Shown here in pieces: positions 43,901 through 57,540 of a DNA stretch of 64,000 bases. Source of the DNA: Symbiodinium natans (taxonomy: Eukaryota; Sar; Dinophyceae; Suessiales; Symbiodiniaceae); contig CAJNDS010002801.1 in the NCBI GenBank assembly GCA_905221605.1, forward strand, positions 684,001 to 748,000, read 5' to 3'. Both the position numbers and the translations under genes were made by a program. Position 1 is the first letter of the stretch. The number at the start of each line of letters is the position of its first letter. The notes beneath the pieces were generated by a model that saw only the letters and a list, made by a program, of their open reading frames with translations, searched no databases and was not told where the DNA came from.

Positions 43901-46900
43901 ATATATATATACTTGAGTATAATAATCATATAAGAACAAAATAAAACCGTACAATAGTGGTATACTCATCGCGTAACAGTACAATACTGACATAATGATG
44001 GTACAATCTAAGAATATGATACTACAATGCTGAGATGTATTCATGCAATCATGTAATAATGTCATGATGTCATAATGCCAATGTAGTACTGTCATAATGT
44101 CAGAATGTAATCATGAAATTGTAAATATACAATAATGCACTAGTATAACTGCGAACCTCGAGAGCCTCTTCAAGCACGGACCAAAGCTACTGCTTGCCGA
44201 ACCACCCAAAATATTAGGAATCATGCTCCCCAGAACTGTCCTTGTAAGGAAGAATGTGGGGAGAGCGATTTGTCAGCAACTGCATCAAGGGGCAGGAGGA
44301 GGAGATCTATACTGCAGCCACGAAAAGATTCCAAAATCAGTGGGAGGCATTCTCGCTTGCAGAGCAGCAGGAGATGCATGAAGAACTTGTGTGCTTTCAA
44401 AGCGCTTTGAGCACTCTGTCCAGCTGCTGCTCGCGACATGCGCGGGATGTTTTCTGCGAGATGATGGACGAAGCGTCAGTTCAGTGGTTTGAACGGCACA
44501 AGGATGTGTTCGTCCAGCCACCTATGCCCTACCCCGGATTGCAGGACAGCAGTGTGTGTCGAGATGAGGCAATGTCCCGGCTTGCTTTGCGCAGGCTTGA
44601 TTTGTACAGTGGAAAGTAGACTCCCGCAGTTTGCCATTTAGCTGATTTTCTCGCCGGTTCCAAAGGACATCCACAAAAAAGCAGCGCGCGCGCGCACCCT
44701 GTGGCTGCAACTCACTAGCTTCTATCTGCCCTTTGCGCCTGTCCGAACAGGACTTGCTCTTTTTTGCAGATGTCTTCGGCAGGACAGCTGTAGTAGTGGA
44801 AGCCTAAGCTCAACCCTAAACCCAAAGCCCCAAAGCCTAAAGCCTAAAGCTTAAACCCTAAACCCTAAACCCTAGACCCTAAACCCTAAACCCTAAACCC
44901 TAGACTTAACTTTAGAGCCGCCAAGCAATAGAATCCCGAGTTAGGGCGTCGCTGTCAGACGAGGCCGGCGCCCACTCGCTGATGATCTTCTGGCACTCCC
45001 CCTTCGGCTGCCAGACATACCTGTTCTAGGGATTTAAGAGAAGGGCTTGAGGGTGTAGATACATATATATATATACATAGCATAATCATAAAAAGCCGAA
45101 ATAGCCTATGCAGCCACACAGACCCCAGATCCAACTCCTAACCGCAAGATGGGAGCCCGCACCGGACTTCGTCGAAGCCCTCGTCATCGGCCGGGATGCT
45201 GTAGTCCGCAAAGCACTTCGCCTAGTGCTAGGATGGCCCTTATGTAACACCCTCTGAGAAATCTTCCTGAACATGATCCTCTTAAACCCAATAAGGGAGA
45301 AAATATAGTCCCAAGGGCCTATCCATTCAGAGTTTGAGAATTGGGGGCTGAAAAGGGCTTTGGCCTCTCTTTTCAGGGAAGGGTGGTTGAGGTGGGCGAG
45401 ATTCCTAGATTCCAAGAAAATTGCCCCAGAACCCAAAACCCCCTAACTCGGTTTAGGGTTGGGTCCCTAACCCCTAAACCCTAAACCCTAAACCCAGGGC
45501 GCCAAAGCGTGCAGCTACAACGCGCGCACGGCCCTGACAAAAAAAAAACCTAAACCCTAAACCCTAACCCTATACCCTAAACCCTGAACCCTAAACCCTA
45601 AGCCCTAAACTGAAGGGCATCTCCAAGTACGGCCCAGCGATGGGCCCGGATCGCAGTGCCCGTCAGAAGACTCCGGGGTTCCGCGCGAGCGTGCTTGACG
45701 ACAGATCCGGGGGCTCCAGGGTGCGGAACCTGGTGTTTCGGGTTTAGGGTTTAGGGTTTAGGGTTTGGGTTTAGGGTTTAGGGTTTCGGGGTTTAGGGGT
45801 TTACGGGTTGGAGTTTGGGGGTTTTTGGTTTAGGGTTGCGATTTTCGGTTCCCGTTCTTATTTCCTCGAAGTCTTGTGTAGCTGGTTTGTGTTTTCGGGG
45901 TGGCCCTAAACCTTCACTCAGCAAAGACCCTAGAACCTAAACCGCAGGCTCAGAAGCCAGAGGATCCAACCTCGTGGGCTCACGGTTCATAGTTTGCTGG
46001 CTTCGGAGGGTTTTAGGGATTTTTGGGGTCTGAAGATTGGGGGGGAGGGGGAAGGGGTGCCTTTTGAGAATTCCTAAACCCTAAACCCTAAACCCTAAAC
46101 CCGAAACCCGAAACCCTAAACCCGAAACCCGAAACCCTGACCCGACTTCAGGGTGCTGGGATTTGGACTTGGGGCTGACGGGCTGCATGTCGACCCTTGG
46201 GAGGATCTGGAAGGTCGAGAGAATTTTAGCTACCTGTGCTACTATTGGCAGGGGGTAGAACCCTAAACCCGAAAACCCTTAACTCTAAACCCTAAACCCT
46301 AAACCCGAAAACACTACAGTAAACTCTAAGCCCTGAACCCTTTAAACCCTGTACGACTACTGGCGAGGGTGAACCTCCTAAACCCTCCACTTCCCAGGCG
46401 TCCGGGAAGATTCAGCTGGGGCGTTGGCCACTTGGCCTTCTCTTCTTCTGTCAGCTCGACCTTCTCCTGGTCTCTTGAGGGATACGAGAGGGGGACCCAC
46501 TGTACTCCTACCGACCTATGGAACTCCAATCTGATGTTGTTTTATGCCTCACATAATCCCAACGTACCTGAGAAGCAAATTAGCGCCTGAACCCTAAACC
46601 CTTACATCTCCAAAACCAAACCCAAACTGCCAACACTCTAAAGGCTATGGCAAGTACATATCTCCCGTGCACCTTCCCTCCTTTGATCCCAGAAGCCTGA
46701 ACCCACACAACCCCATAGACCCTGCTCTTGAAGCCTAAGCCCTCATCATAAACCCTAAGCCCTGGAGTTTCGGGTTTGGGGTTTTTGGGGTATGGGGCTT
46801 AAGGGAAACCTGAAGCCTGATCGTGGTAGGAGGCCTACTGTAGGCCCACTATAGGCCCGAAGACCCAAACTCTCCACCCTAAACCCGACACTTCAGGTTT

Positions 46901-49900
46901 TTAGGGTTTAGGGCTTAGAGTCAACCTGGTCATTGTAGGGCCACACTCAACACTGGCCCTAAATCCCGAAACACAAGCCAGCACCTTCTGGCTTGTTTGC
47001 CCTGCATACTCGACGAAAAACTCGCACTTCCCACGCCTGTGTGCGGCCTAAACCGCCCCTAACCCCCCCACCCCCCACCCCCCGGCCGGAACCCGACAAC
47101 CCCTCTAAACCCTAAAGCCCCCAAACCCAAAACACCCCCAAATCAACACAAAAAGCTAAGCTCTCCGAACGCCCCCCGCCCCCCCCCCCCCCCAAAAAAA
47201 AAAAACTAAACCCTAAATCCCCAAGCGTAAACCCCCTAAGTGTCCCCAGATCGCACCCTCCTCCTAAAACCCCAAAAATCGTAAACAACTAAAAGCCCCT
47301 CAACCCCAAAACCCCAAGCCCTAAATCCCTGAAAAACAAAAGCCCTAAACCCCTCAAAAACTAAAACCCCTCGACCTTCCAACCCCAAACCCTAGCCCTA
47401 AACCCTAAACCCTCAACCCTAAAACTCCCAAGCCCTAAACCCTCAACCCTGAAACCCCCAAGCCCTACAGTACCTTCAGATCCTCCCGAGTCGCCTCCTC
47501 CTCCTCCTCGGCCTTCACCTCGGCTTTCACCTCGGCCTTCGCCTCGTCCTTCGCCTCGGTGGCCTCTCCCTCCTCGAGGTTCAGGGTTTAGGGTTTAGGG
47601 TTTAGGGTTTAGGGTTTAGGGTTTAGGGTTTAGGGTTTAGGGTTGAGGGGGTGGGGGGTAGGGTTCAGGGTTTAGGGGGGGTTGGGGGGGTTTAGGGGGT
47701 TTGGGGGGTTTAGGGGTTTAGGGGTTTGGGGGCTTAGGGGTTTAGGAGTTTAGGGGTTTAGGGGTTTAGGGATTCAGGGGTTTAGGGTTTAGGGCTTTGT
47801 TCCCTAACTTCTCAGACCTTAAGGCGTTAGGGGGAGCTTAGGGGCTTAGAGTCAAAGGGTTTAGGGGGTTTACCGGGTTCAGGTGTTAGGGTTTAGGGTT
47901 TAGGGACCCTTAACCCTTAACCCTTAAACTCTTAACCCTAAGGATTTTCGGGCTTAGGGCCTTCAGGTTTCAAGGAACCCGGAAGACGCCGAAAACAAAG
48001 AAAAGAAAACTAGGATTTCGTCAGGTCCCCCCCACCCCACCCATGATAAAAGCGAAAGCTAAAAGCACATCAACATAAAAGAAGCTCTTTGGTTGAGCTG
48101 ATTGTTGCCTAGGGCTTCTTAAGCTAATCCTAGTACACCCGCCCTGAACTCCTTAAAGCAAATTTTACGGTTTAAGGGCTTAGGGTTTAGGGTTTCGGGG
48201 TTTAGGGTTTGGGGGTTTAGGGTTTGGGGGTGTAGGGCTTCGGGGTTCAGAGGGGCCTCCTTGGCCTCCTCCTGCGCCTCCTCTTTGGCCTCCTCCTTGG
48301 CGTCGGATTCCGCCGCCGCTGGCTCTGGCGCACCTCCAGCGCGGTTCTCAAGGGCCCCAGCTTGAGAGTTCAGGGTTTAGGGTTTAGGGTTTAGGGTTTA
48401 GGGTTTAGGGTTTAGGGTTTAGGGTGTAGGGTGTAGGGTGTAGGGTGTAGGGTGTAGGGTTAGGGTTTAGGGTTTAGGGTATAGGGTTTAGGGTTTAGGA
48501 GTTTAGGGCCCTTTAAGACCTACTGCCCGTGAGCTAGGACTACGAAGGCTACTTTGTTTAGGGGTTTTTTGGTTGGAGGAGAGAGGAGGTGGAGGAGGGG
48601 AGAAAGGTGGGGAGAGAGGTGGGGAGGGGGGGGATGAGGAGAGGTGAGCTTGTGGGCCTGAACTAGGCTAACCCGTACAGCCTCCGGCAAAAAGTCCGCG
48701 CAAGTTGCATAATTAATAAGCTTCTCCTCGGCCCAGTACTTGCAAAAACCCTAAATCCGAAATCCTAAACCCTACATCCTACAGCCCCGAAACCCCCTAA
48801 AAAAAGCCTGTAAAAAAGGTTGAACCTTGTGGCTGGTCCCCGCAGCAAGTAACCCCAAAAACCCTCCAAAAAAATCGCCTTCGGCCGGCTTCTCCACACC
48901 GTTCTCCGGCTCCTCCAAAACATTGCAGAGGGCCGACTTTGGCAGCTTCAAAGCGAGAATGGCAGCCCCCGAAACCCTCAACCCTAAACCCTAACCCCAA
49001 CTTCCCCCCCCCCCTTCAGCCCCCCTTCAGCCCCCTTTCCCCTTCCCCCCCCCCCAAAAAGGTAGAGAAAAGGAGGAAATGAGGGAGCCAAAATCCTCAA
49101 CCGCCACTTGCTTGCTCAAGAAGCTCCCTGTGAGCTTTAGATTGCTCTGAAGGCTCCCTCTGCCTTTTCCTCAATAGTTCGTCCGATTTTTCCCCGCTCT
49201 CTCGAGCACCTGAACTCGAAATCGTGAAACCCTGGGCCCCAAGACCCAAACCCTGAACCCTAGAACCTAAACCCCAAGTAACCCTCAACCCTAAATTCTC
49301 TGAATATCCCTCAATAACCCTATACCCGAGACAACACTACCTACCCCCAAATCCTAAACCCTGAATATCCCCAAGCCTAAACCCTGAAAACCCAAATGCC
49401 CCAGCTAACCCTAAACCCTAAGCCCTAAGCCCTACTGTAAACCCTTAACTAAAGCCCCTTCGGCTGGGTCCTGAGAGTCCCACCCGCCGCGCCGCTGGCG
49501 CTTGCGGGCCTTCGTTCTGGGGTATCTGAGGGTTTGGGGTTTGGGGTTTGGGGTTTGGGGTGTTCAGGATGTAGGGTTCAGGGGCATTTGTAACGTGTCA
49601 GCTGAGTACTCGGAAGAGGGTCAACCTTTGGGCTTCACAAGAAAATGCCCAAACCCTAGTCTTACTTTTAGCAAAAAGCTTGAGAGGCCTCGTCATGGCA
49701 TTTGGGTTTAGGTTTAAGGTAGAGGGTTTTGGGGTTAGGGCCCTGAAACCCTGAAACCCTGAACCCTCAACCCAAGCCCCCAGACCCAGAAAGCTCAAAC
49801 AACCCCAAACCGTAAACCCGAATCTCGAGCGGAGAATAACAAGGGCGCCCTTCCTGCAACCCAAAAAACGCATTGTCCGGCAATTCTCCCTGCCATGTTT

Positions 49901-52900
49901 ATCCTGGCACACAGGCAGCCTATCGAGTGATGTTCACCGATGGCAGAGTCGCCACCCTCTGTCACCGAGCCCTAAGCCCTACACCCTTACGTTGCAAGGG
50001 TTTCGGGTGCAGAGGAACCCACTTTTCGCTATTCCTAGATATTTAAGAAGTTCAGTGCCTTGTGCCTTTGGGATCCACCCCCTAACAGCCCAAGCCCAAG
50101 GAATTCGGGACATAGGGCTCTAAACCCTAAACCCTAAACCCGAAACCCTAAACCCTAGACCCTGATAACCCAAACCGGTAACCCAAGGATTCAGGGACAT
50201 AGGGCTCGGGGTTTGGGTTTTCGGGCTCTGGAGGCTGGCCTCATCATGCTTCCTCCTCTTTTCTCTCCGGTGGGCCTCGACCTGCTGCAGAAGGCTTCAT
50301 CAGGCAAACCCTAAACCCTAAACCCTAAACCCTAAACCCTAAACCCTAAACCCTAGAAATGTGATTTTCACCCTCAGCCCTACACCCTAGACCCTAGACC
50401 CTAAACCCCAAAACCCTAGACCATGGGGCTTCCAGAAGGCTGGGGGCATTGCGGGCTTTACTGGTTCTGAGTAGGGAATACGGGCTTCTACGAGGGACAG
50501 AGAAAATGTCGAAAGGTGGCTGCCCTAAACCCTAAATCCTAAACCCAAAACCCTAAACCCTCCAACGTGACGTGGTTGTTCCACGTACCTGTCCCCAAAA
50601 TAGCCACAAAAGGCCGGCTCCCTTTTTATAGTAAGGGATTGCCCGCATTGCCTTCGCAGGGAGAGAGTCCCATGGTCCGACCCCCACGTGGCAGGGTTTA
50701 GGATTTGGGGTTTAGGGGTGTAGGGTTTAGGAGGTCGGGTTCAGGGGTCTAGGGCAAGTCCGGATTTAGGGTTGAGGGGCTTGGGGTTTAGGGTTTAGGG
50801 TTATGGGTCTACATGAACCCTCAGCCTAGCCCATTGAGGGTAACCCGTTAAGAGTTCGGTATGACGAAGTCCCTAAACCCAAAACCCTAAAGAGGTTGAG
50901 GGTTTCGGCCTTCAAAGGGACCGTAAGATTTGAAAATGACATGACGGCTTCTCTTGATGCCGGCTTCAGCCCCTAGCTTTGGCTCAGGCGCACCCTAAAC
51001 TTATAAACCCTAAAACCCAATGTTTCCCCACTTAAAACCCCGAAAGAACCCTGACAAGAGCCCTACAGGCCCCCCACCTTTTCGGCCAGGAGGAGCTCGC
51101 GGACGCGCGCCTGGCTCAAGACGTTAGGTTTGGGGGTTTTAGGGTTTGGGGTTTTAGGGTTTGGGGTTTAGGGTTTAGGGTTTAGGGTTTAGGGTTTAGG
51201 GTTCAGCATCTCAAGTCCAAGCATTTACTAGTCAAGCAATTACTCCAGGAAAATACCCACCCGCCCAAAGAATCCCACAACATTAAGAAAATATTTTACT
51301 TATAGAACGACCTTGCCCATGCCCAATAAAACGGCGACCTTGCCCAGTAAAACAGCGACCTTGCCCAGTAAAACGGCGACCTTGCCCAATAAAACGGCGA
51401 CCTTGCCCAGTAAAACGGCGACCTTGCCCAGTAAAACAGCGACCTTGCCCAGTAAAACGGCGACCTTGCCCAGTAAAACGGCGGCGACCTTGCCCAGTAA
51501 AACGGCGACCTTCGGACACCCCGCCCCTGCCCAGTAAAAATGCTACCTTCGGCCCCGAAGGTCGCCGTTTTACTGGGCAAGGTCGCCGTTTTACTGGGCA
51601 AGGTCGCCGTTTTACTGGGCAAGGTCGATTTTGGTCAAAAAATCGACCTTGCCCAGTAAAACGGCGACTTGCCCAGTAAAACAGCGACCTTCGGGGTCCA
51701 AGGTCGCATTTTTACTGGGCAGGGGCGGAAGGTCGCCGTTTTACTGGGCAAGGTCGCCGTTTTACTGGGCAAGGTCAGTTCGGTCAAAAATCGACCTTGC
51801 CCAGTAAAACGGCGACCTTGCCCAGTAAAACGGCGACCTTGCCCAGTAAAACGGCGACCGTGCCCAGTAACTCCTTAACATTTAAATTATATATGAAAGA
51901 GAGGTTTAGGGTTTAGGGTTTAGGGTTTAGGGTTTAGGGTTTAGGGTTTAGGGTTTAGGTTTAGGGGTTAGGGTTTAGGGTTTAGGGTTTTGGGTTTAGG
52001 GTTTAGGGTTTAGGGTTTAGGGTTTAGGGTTTAGGGTTTAGGGTTTAGGGTTTAGGGTTTAGGGTTTAGGGTTTAGGGTTTAGGGTGGAGGGTTTAGGGT
52101 TTAGGGTTTAGGGTTTAGGGTTTAGGGTTTAGGGTTTAGGGTTTAGGGTTTAGGGTTTAGGGTTTAGGGTTTAGGGTTTAGGGTTTAGGGGCGGATTTGG
52201 GGGGCTTTAGCCTAGTTCAGCTCAAGACGCTGGGGTTCACCCTGCGAGCCGATGAACGTAATGAAGGGGCCTGAATATTTAGAATAGGGCCTTTTGGGGT
52301 TTCTTCTAGTATACTTTTAAAGGGGCCATAGGGAATACTATTAATCATGTCGAACCCGAGATTAGGCTTCCAGATCTGGGGCTTTAGGGTCAACGGTATC
52401 GGTCGGCATTAGCTTAAGGCCTCCCTGTAACGCCTTTCCCACAGTCCTTGTACTCCTCTGTCGGCTCGCCCATCGCGACGATCGCCACACGCCTCAAATG
52501 GACGCTTCCTTTTGAAGGTTCGTAACTGGGGACATAGGTAGGGTTTAGGGTTTGAGGTTTGGGGTTTAGGGTTTGGGGTTTCGGGTTTTAGGTTTTCAAC
52601 CTCTGGTAAGATTCGGTACTCGACCTGCCTGGGGTGCCATTTTTGAGCGAAAGTAGCGGCCCGTGGGCACAAAATTTGGGCCTGGGCAAAAGACAGAAGC
52701 ACCGCATCACTGGCAGGACCGACCGATACCGGACTAGGGCTGGGGTTCATTGGCCTAAACCCTAAACCCTAAACCCCCTGAACCCTGAACCCTGAACCCT
52801 GAACCCTGAACCCTGAACCCTGCACATTCACTTCGTGGCGCTGACACCGTTCACGCTTGAAGCCCCAAAGCTCCCCCAACAGATCCACGAAAGCGCTGCA

Positions 52901-53914
52901 AGTTCAAAACCGTAGGGCTTAAAGTTTACTTTAACTATGTCTCTCCTTGGAACACGAAAGCACAACATGTGCAAGATTCCCGTGGGTTACATAAACAGAA
53001 GCTAGAACCCCAAACTTCCGAGCTTCTTCGAGCTACGTGGCATCACCCATCGCGTCCACTTCCGCTAAGCTTTTAGGGTATATAGGGGGGATTCTGGGAG
53101 ATTCTTTTCCGGGGGATTGCTGCGCATCCACACCCTAAACCCTAAACCCTAAACCCCAAACCCTCCAAACCCCAAACCCTAAACCCTAAACCCCAAACCC
53201 TAAACCCTACAGCCCTAGGGCACCAGGGGTGCTTCGGGCTACTTGCAGGTTCACAACAGGGATGTGGGGTTTAGGGTTTAGGATTTAGGGTTTAGGGTTT
53301 AGGATTTAGGGGTTTAGGGCTTGGGGCTTAACTCTGGCCATCTTCAGTAATCACCTTGCTTGCGGCATCCTCGCAACTGCCTCCCAGCGGCGGCCCACAC
53401 ACAGAAAGCTTGAACCCCAAGACCCCCGTGAGTTGAAACCCTAAACCCGAAACCCTAAACCCCATACCCTAAACCCTGGACCCTAAACCCTAAACCCTAA
53501 ACCCTAAACCCTAAACCCTAAACCCTAAACCCCCCAGATCAGAGCCGAGACTCTTAAAGTCGACGGGCGAAAACCTGTTGGGCGCAGCACTCGCAGGGGA
53601 TCACAGGGGGTTTGGGGGTTTGGGGTTGAGGTTTCTAGGCTGCCCAGTGCTTAAAGGGGTTTATAAGGGAACCTAAACCCCCCAAAAAAGGGAATAAGGG
53701 TACTACTGGGCATCCTAGGTTTTAGGCGGACCGACATCAGGGTACCAGTCTATGATGGTATGCGCAGCGCTTCTACTCGCGTCTGCAGGCCGAATTTGTC
53801 GACTTTCAGACCAGAGGATGACGTGTTTTCAGATTTGCTATTTCTAATAGACGGACCCACCCCCACCCCCCCCCCCAAGTATCTCATATATATATATATA
53901 TATCATATATATAT

Positions 53915-53946
<32 letters not shown>

Positions 53947-56900
53947 TTATACATTCTGAAGTAAGGGGAGCATATATACACTCACCAAAAAGCAGAATAC
54001 AAAAACCCTACGATGCACCATGACGAAGCTCCTTCTGAACTGGGAGAAAGCCATTGCATCCTCGGCCGCGCACAAGGATGGCGCCTGCGCCTCAAGCAAC
54101 CCCTAAAGCGCTCTAAACCAGCCGCCATCCATCCGAGGCTTGAAGCGAGTCGCTCTTAAAAAAAAGAGACACAAGCAACTAGAATAATACAAAAACGCGA
54201 AAAACCCTACAAACCCCAAACCCTGTCAACCCCAAGCCCTAAACACCCTGCCCTTCCCGAAGCCTAGAAACCCCAAGCCCTATGAACACTAAACCCTAAA
54301 TCCTAAAACCCCAAAGCCCAATAACCCTAAACCTAACCACCCTGACCCCTCCCCCCTCCTCTAAACCCTACACCCTAAACCCCAAGCCCCAAACCCCAAA
54401 CCCTAAACCCCAAGCCCCAAACCCCAAACCCCAAACCCTAAACCCCAAACCCTAAACCCTAAACCCCAAGCCCCAAAGCCTCGCGAGGGCCCTCTTGCGC
54501 TCGCTCGCGCGGAGGTTGTTGTTGAGCTCCAAAACGAGGAGGTCCCGCCTCCGAACTTGACGGTCGCTGCGGGGTTGAGGGTTTAGGGTTGAGGGTCTAG
54601 GGTTTAGGGTTTAGGGTCTAGGGTTCAGGGTCTAGGGTTTAGGGCTCAGGGTTCAGGGTTGAAACACGACATGTGAGCGAGTGCGCGATCGGTGCTCCCT
54701 GCTTGAATCCACGGCCCTTCCACCGTCCCAAAATCCCAACACCCTGAACCCAAAATATCCTAACAACCCTGCAGCCCCAAATCCCTAGATCCCAAACCCC
54801 TCGGCACCATACACACCCCTCGGCACCATACACACCCTAAACCCGAAACCCCAAACACCCGAAACCCTAAACCCTAAACCCCCCACACCCGAAACCCCAA
54901 ACACCCGAAACCCGGAGCTAAGCCAAGGCGGTGTTAGCCTCAGTGCCGGGGCAGCCAACGAGAGCACCTGTCTAAAGTCATTTAGGGGCCAGGATAACTA
55001 CTAACACTATTCCTTTATGGCTGGTCCCTTTATACTACAAATGACCCCCCAAAACCCCATTCTACAGATTCAGGGCCCAACATTACGGGCCTGCAAAAAG
55101 GGGTTTTAGAGTTATAGAGGCCTCTGGGTTCAAAGAGCAGGGTAGGGTTATACGCGGGGCAGTGGGCACTACAAGTATCAACTATCCCTGAACTTCTACG
55201 TTGCAAGTAGTGCTTACAGAGTTTAGGAGGGTTTCGGGTTTAGGGTTTGGAGTTTAGGGTTTATTTGGGGTTTAGGGTTTAGGGTTTAGGGTTTGGGGTT
55301 TGCGGTTTGGGGTTTGGGGATTGGGGTTTAGGCTTTGGGGTTTGGGGTTTAGGGTTTGGGGTTTAGGGTTTAGGATTTAGGGTTTAGGGTTTAGGGTTTT
55401 TGGTTTCGGGTTTAGGGTTTAGGGTTTTGCCCGGATTCTGCCCCTTTCTCGTCCTCGCACTGGGGTTATACTGGCACCTTGGCCTTAAATCAGGGTCCCC
55501 TCACAAGTCGGCTTGAAGCAGGATGACCAAAAGAGGCCCGAACAAGCCTAAAGCCCGTAGACCCCGAAACAACCCTAAACCCTAAACCCTAAACCCTAAA
55601 CCCTAAACCCACCGTACACCTGATCTCCGAAACCCTAAGCCCTAGGCGGCCCCAAACCCCTAAACCCTAAACTCTCTGAGCCCTACACCGTAAACCCTAA
55701 GCACTCGAAACTCTCTGCACACTAAACCCTAAACCCTAAACCCTAAACCCTAAACCCTAAACCCCTCTGAACCGCACAACCGACTCTCCGGCCTTGTGGG
55801 TGCTTCCGTCGTCCAGGGCCGTGATTCCGAAGTTCGTTCCCGGCCTCACGCTCTTGAGGGCGGCTTAGGGTTCAGGGTTCAGGGTTTAGGGCTTAGGGCT
55901 TAGGGTTTAGGGTTTAGGGTTTAGGGTTTAGGGTTTAGGGTTTAGGGCTTAGGGCTTAGGGCTTAGGGCTTAGGGCTTAGGGCTTAGGGCTTAGGGCTTC
56001 GGGCTTACTTGGGCGTGAGGGGCCTCTGTACCCCTGAGCCCTAGTTACCCTACAAGGGCTTCAGCACAAGGCTCACGGACAGGATCGGATGCAAAGAGTT
56101 AGGAGCTTTTGGGCTTGGGGATGCCTAGGAGTTAGGGGTTTAGGGATTCGGGTGTCCGGTTTAGAGTTTAGAAGCCGCAACGTTAGCGCTTTTTACGGTG
56201 CATGCGCCGCATCCTTGCAGCGGCAAGGGCGAGTTCAGGTTTCTGTTCTCTCTTCATAAACCCTAATTAAACCCTAAACCCTAAACCCTAAACCCTAGAC
56301 ATGCGGACTCTTGGCCCCGCTTGAAAAGCCGCTTGCCTTGGAAAGCCCTGCGGCTTCTGGAGCCTCTGGCCGAAGACGACACCGCAAACCCTAAAACTTG
56401 TACCCCTGAAACCCTAAACCCTCAACCGCAGCGTCTAGAAATCCCGCCTGCACACTGCGACCCAAGGCGAAAGGGCTTTTTTGTTTTTTGGATTTTGGGG
56501 TTTAGGGTTCTGGGTGTTAGTTTCAGAGTTCAGGACTTTGGGTTAACCCAGCCAACCCCCAAACTTAAACCGCGGGAGCAACCAGCCCGGCCTGTCTTGA
56601 GACTTGTCGCGTCGAGGGCCTTGTGGAATGCCACTCTTCTCGGCCTGAGAAAGGTTGGACCACCATAAAGGCTACTTGAACCCTGAGCCCCTCAATCTTA
56701 CTTGTGCCCTGCACTTGCTTTGGGTAGCGGTGGGGGGGGGAAACCCTGAACCCTAAACCCCTAACCCTTAAACCCTAAACCCTAAACCCTAAACCCTAAG
56801 CCCTAAGCCCTAAGCCCTAAGCCCTAAGCCCTGAACCGCAGCTCAGCGAAGCTAGGGAGCCCGCGGCAGAAAGAGTCTGCCAAGAGCATCCCTGCATCCT

Positions 56901-57509
56901 GGACATTCCTGGACCCTGCAAAAACCACACAGACGCCTAGTATAGACCCTGCTTCTACTCCAGCCACTAAGGTTATGCTATTACAGTATGGCATGAGTAC
57001 ATTGATAGATCGCCATATTGCTATACCGTTATGTTGCTATACAATGATATATTGGTATATCGTTATGTTGTTATATTTTCATATTGTTGAACTCTGTTTA
57101 TTGTGTTATCAGCTGTGTGTGTATATTAAATATATAGATATATACTTATTTATCTATTTATGTATTTATTTATTTAGTCTAGTCATTAATATCTGGATAT
57201 ATTAATATTTCTTATACTACGATGTTGTTAAATCATTCTCTTCCGGTTGGTATGACTATACTACTATACTAGTTCAACACATCTTGCGTTGCGAGTGGGT
57301 GCGGGGATCATATTGGGGTTCTGCTTCAATTCAACTGGGCATTTGCAGTTCTGCTCGAAGGAAACGTATGGGAACCCCCAGAAAGGGAACCCCGGCTTCA
57401 TACTATGTGTGGCCAATTCTCAGAGTTCCCCTTTTTTGGTACCCCGACATACTAGGGTGCCGCCTTGAAATAAGGACCCCCAACAAGACCATAACTTAGA
57501 GAGTCCCCC

Positions 57510-57540
<31 letters not shown>

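Noticed and set aside
51305-51868. CRISPR array
   Set aside because: Units are contiguous 21-mers without unique spacers, they invert repeatedly, and the genome is eukaryotic.
51283-51878. ORFs of seven-residue repeats (PSKTATL, TGQGRRF)
   Set aside because: They arise in every frame because the 21-bp minisatellite has a length divisible by three and no stop codons. There is no sign of selection on a protein.
53035-53085. Exon reading AEVDAMGDAT on the minus strand
   Set aside because: It resembled the AIVAMGEP block, but the exon at 52447-52492 fits that place better and joins both neighbours in phase.
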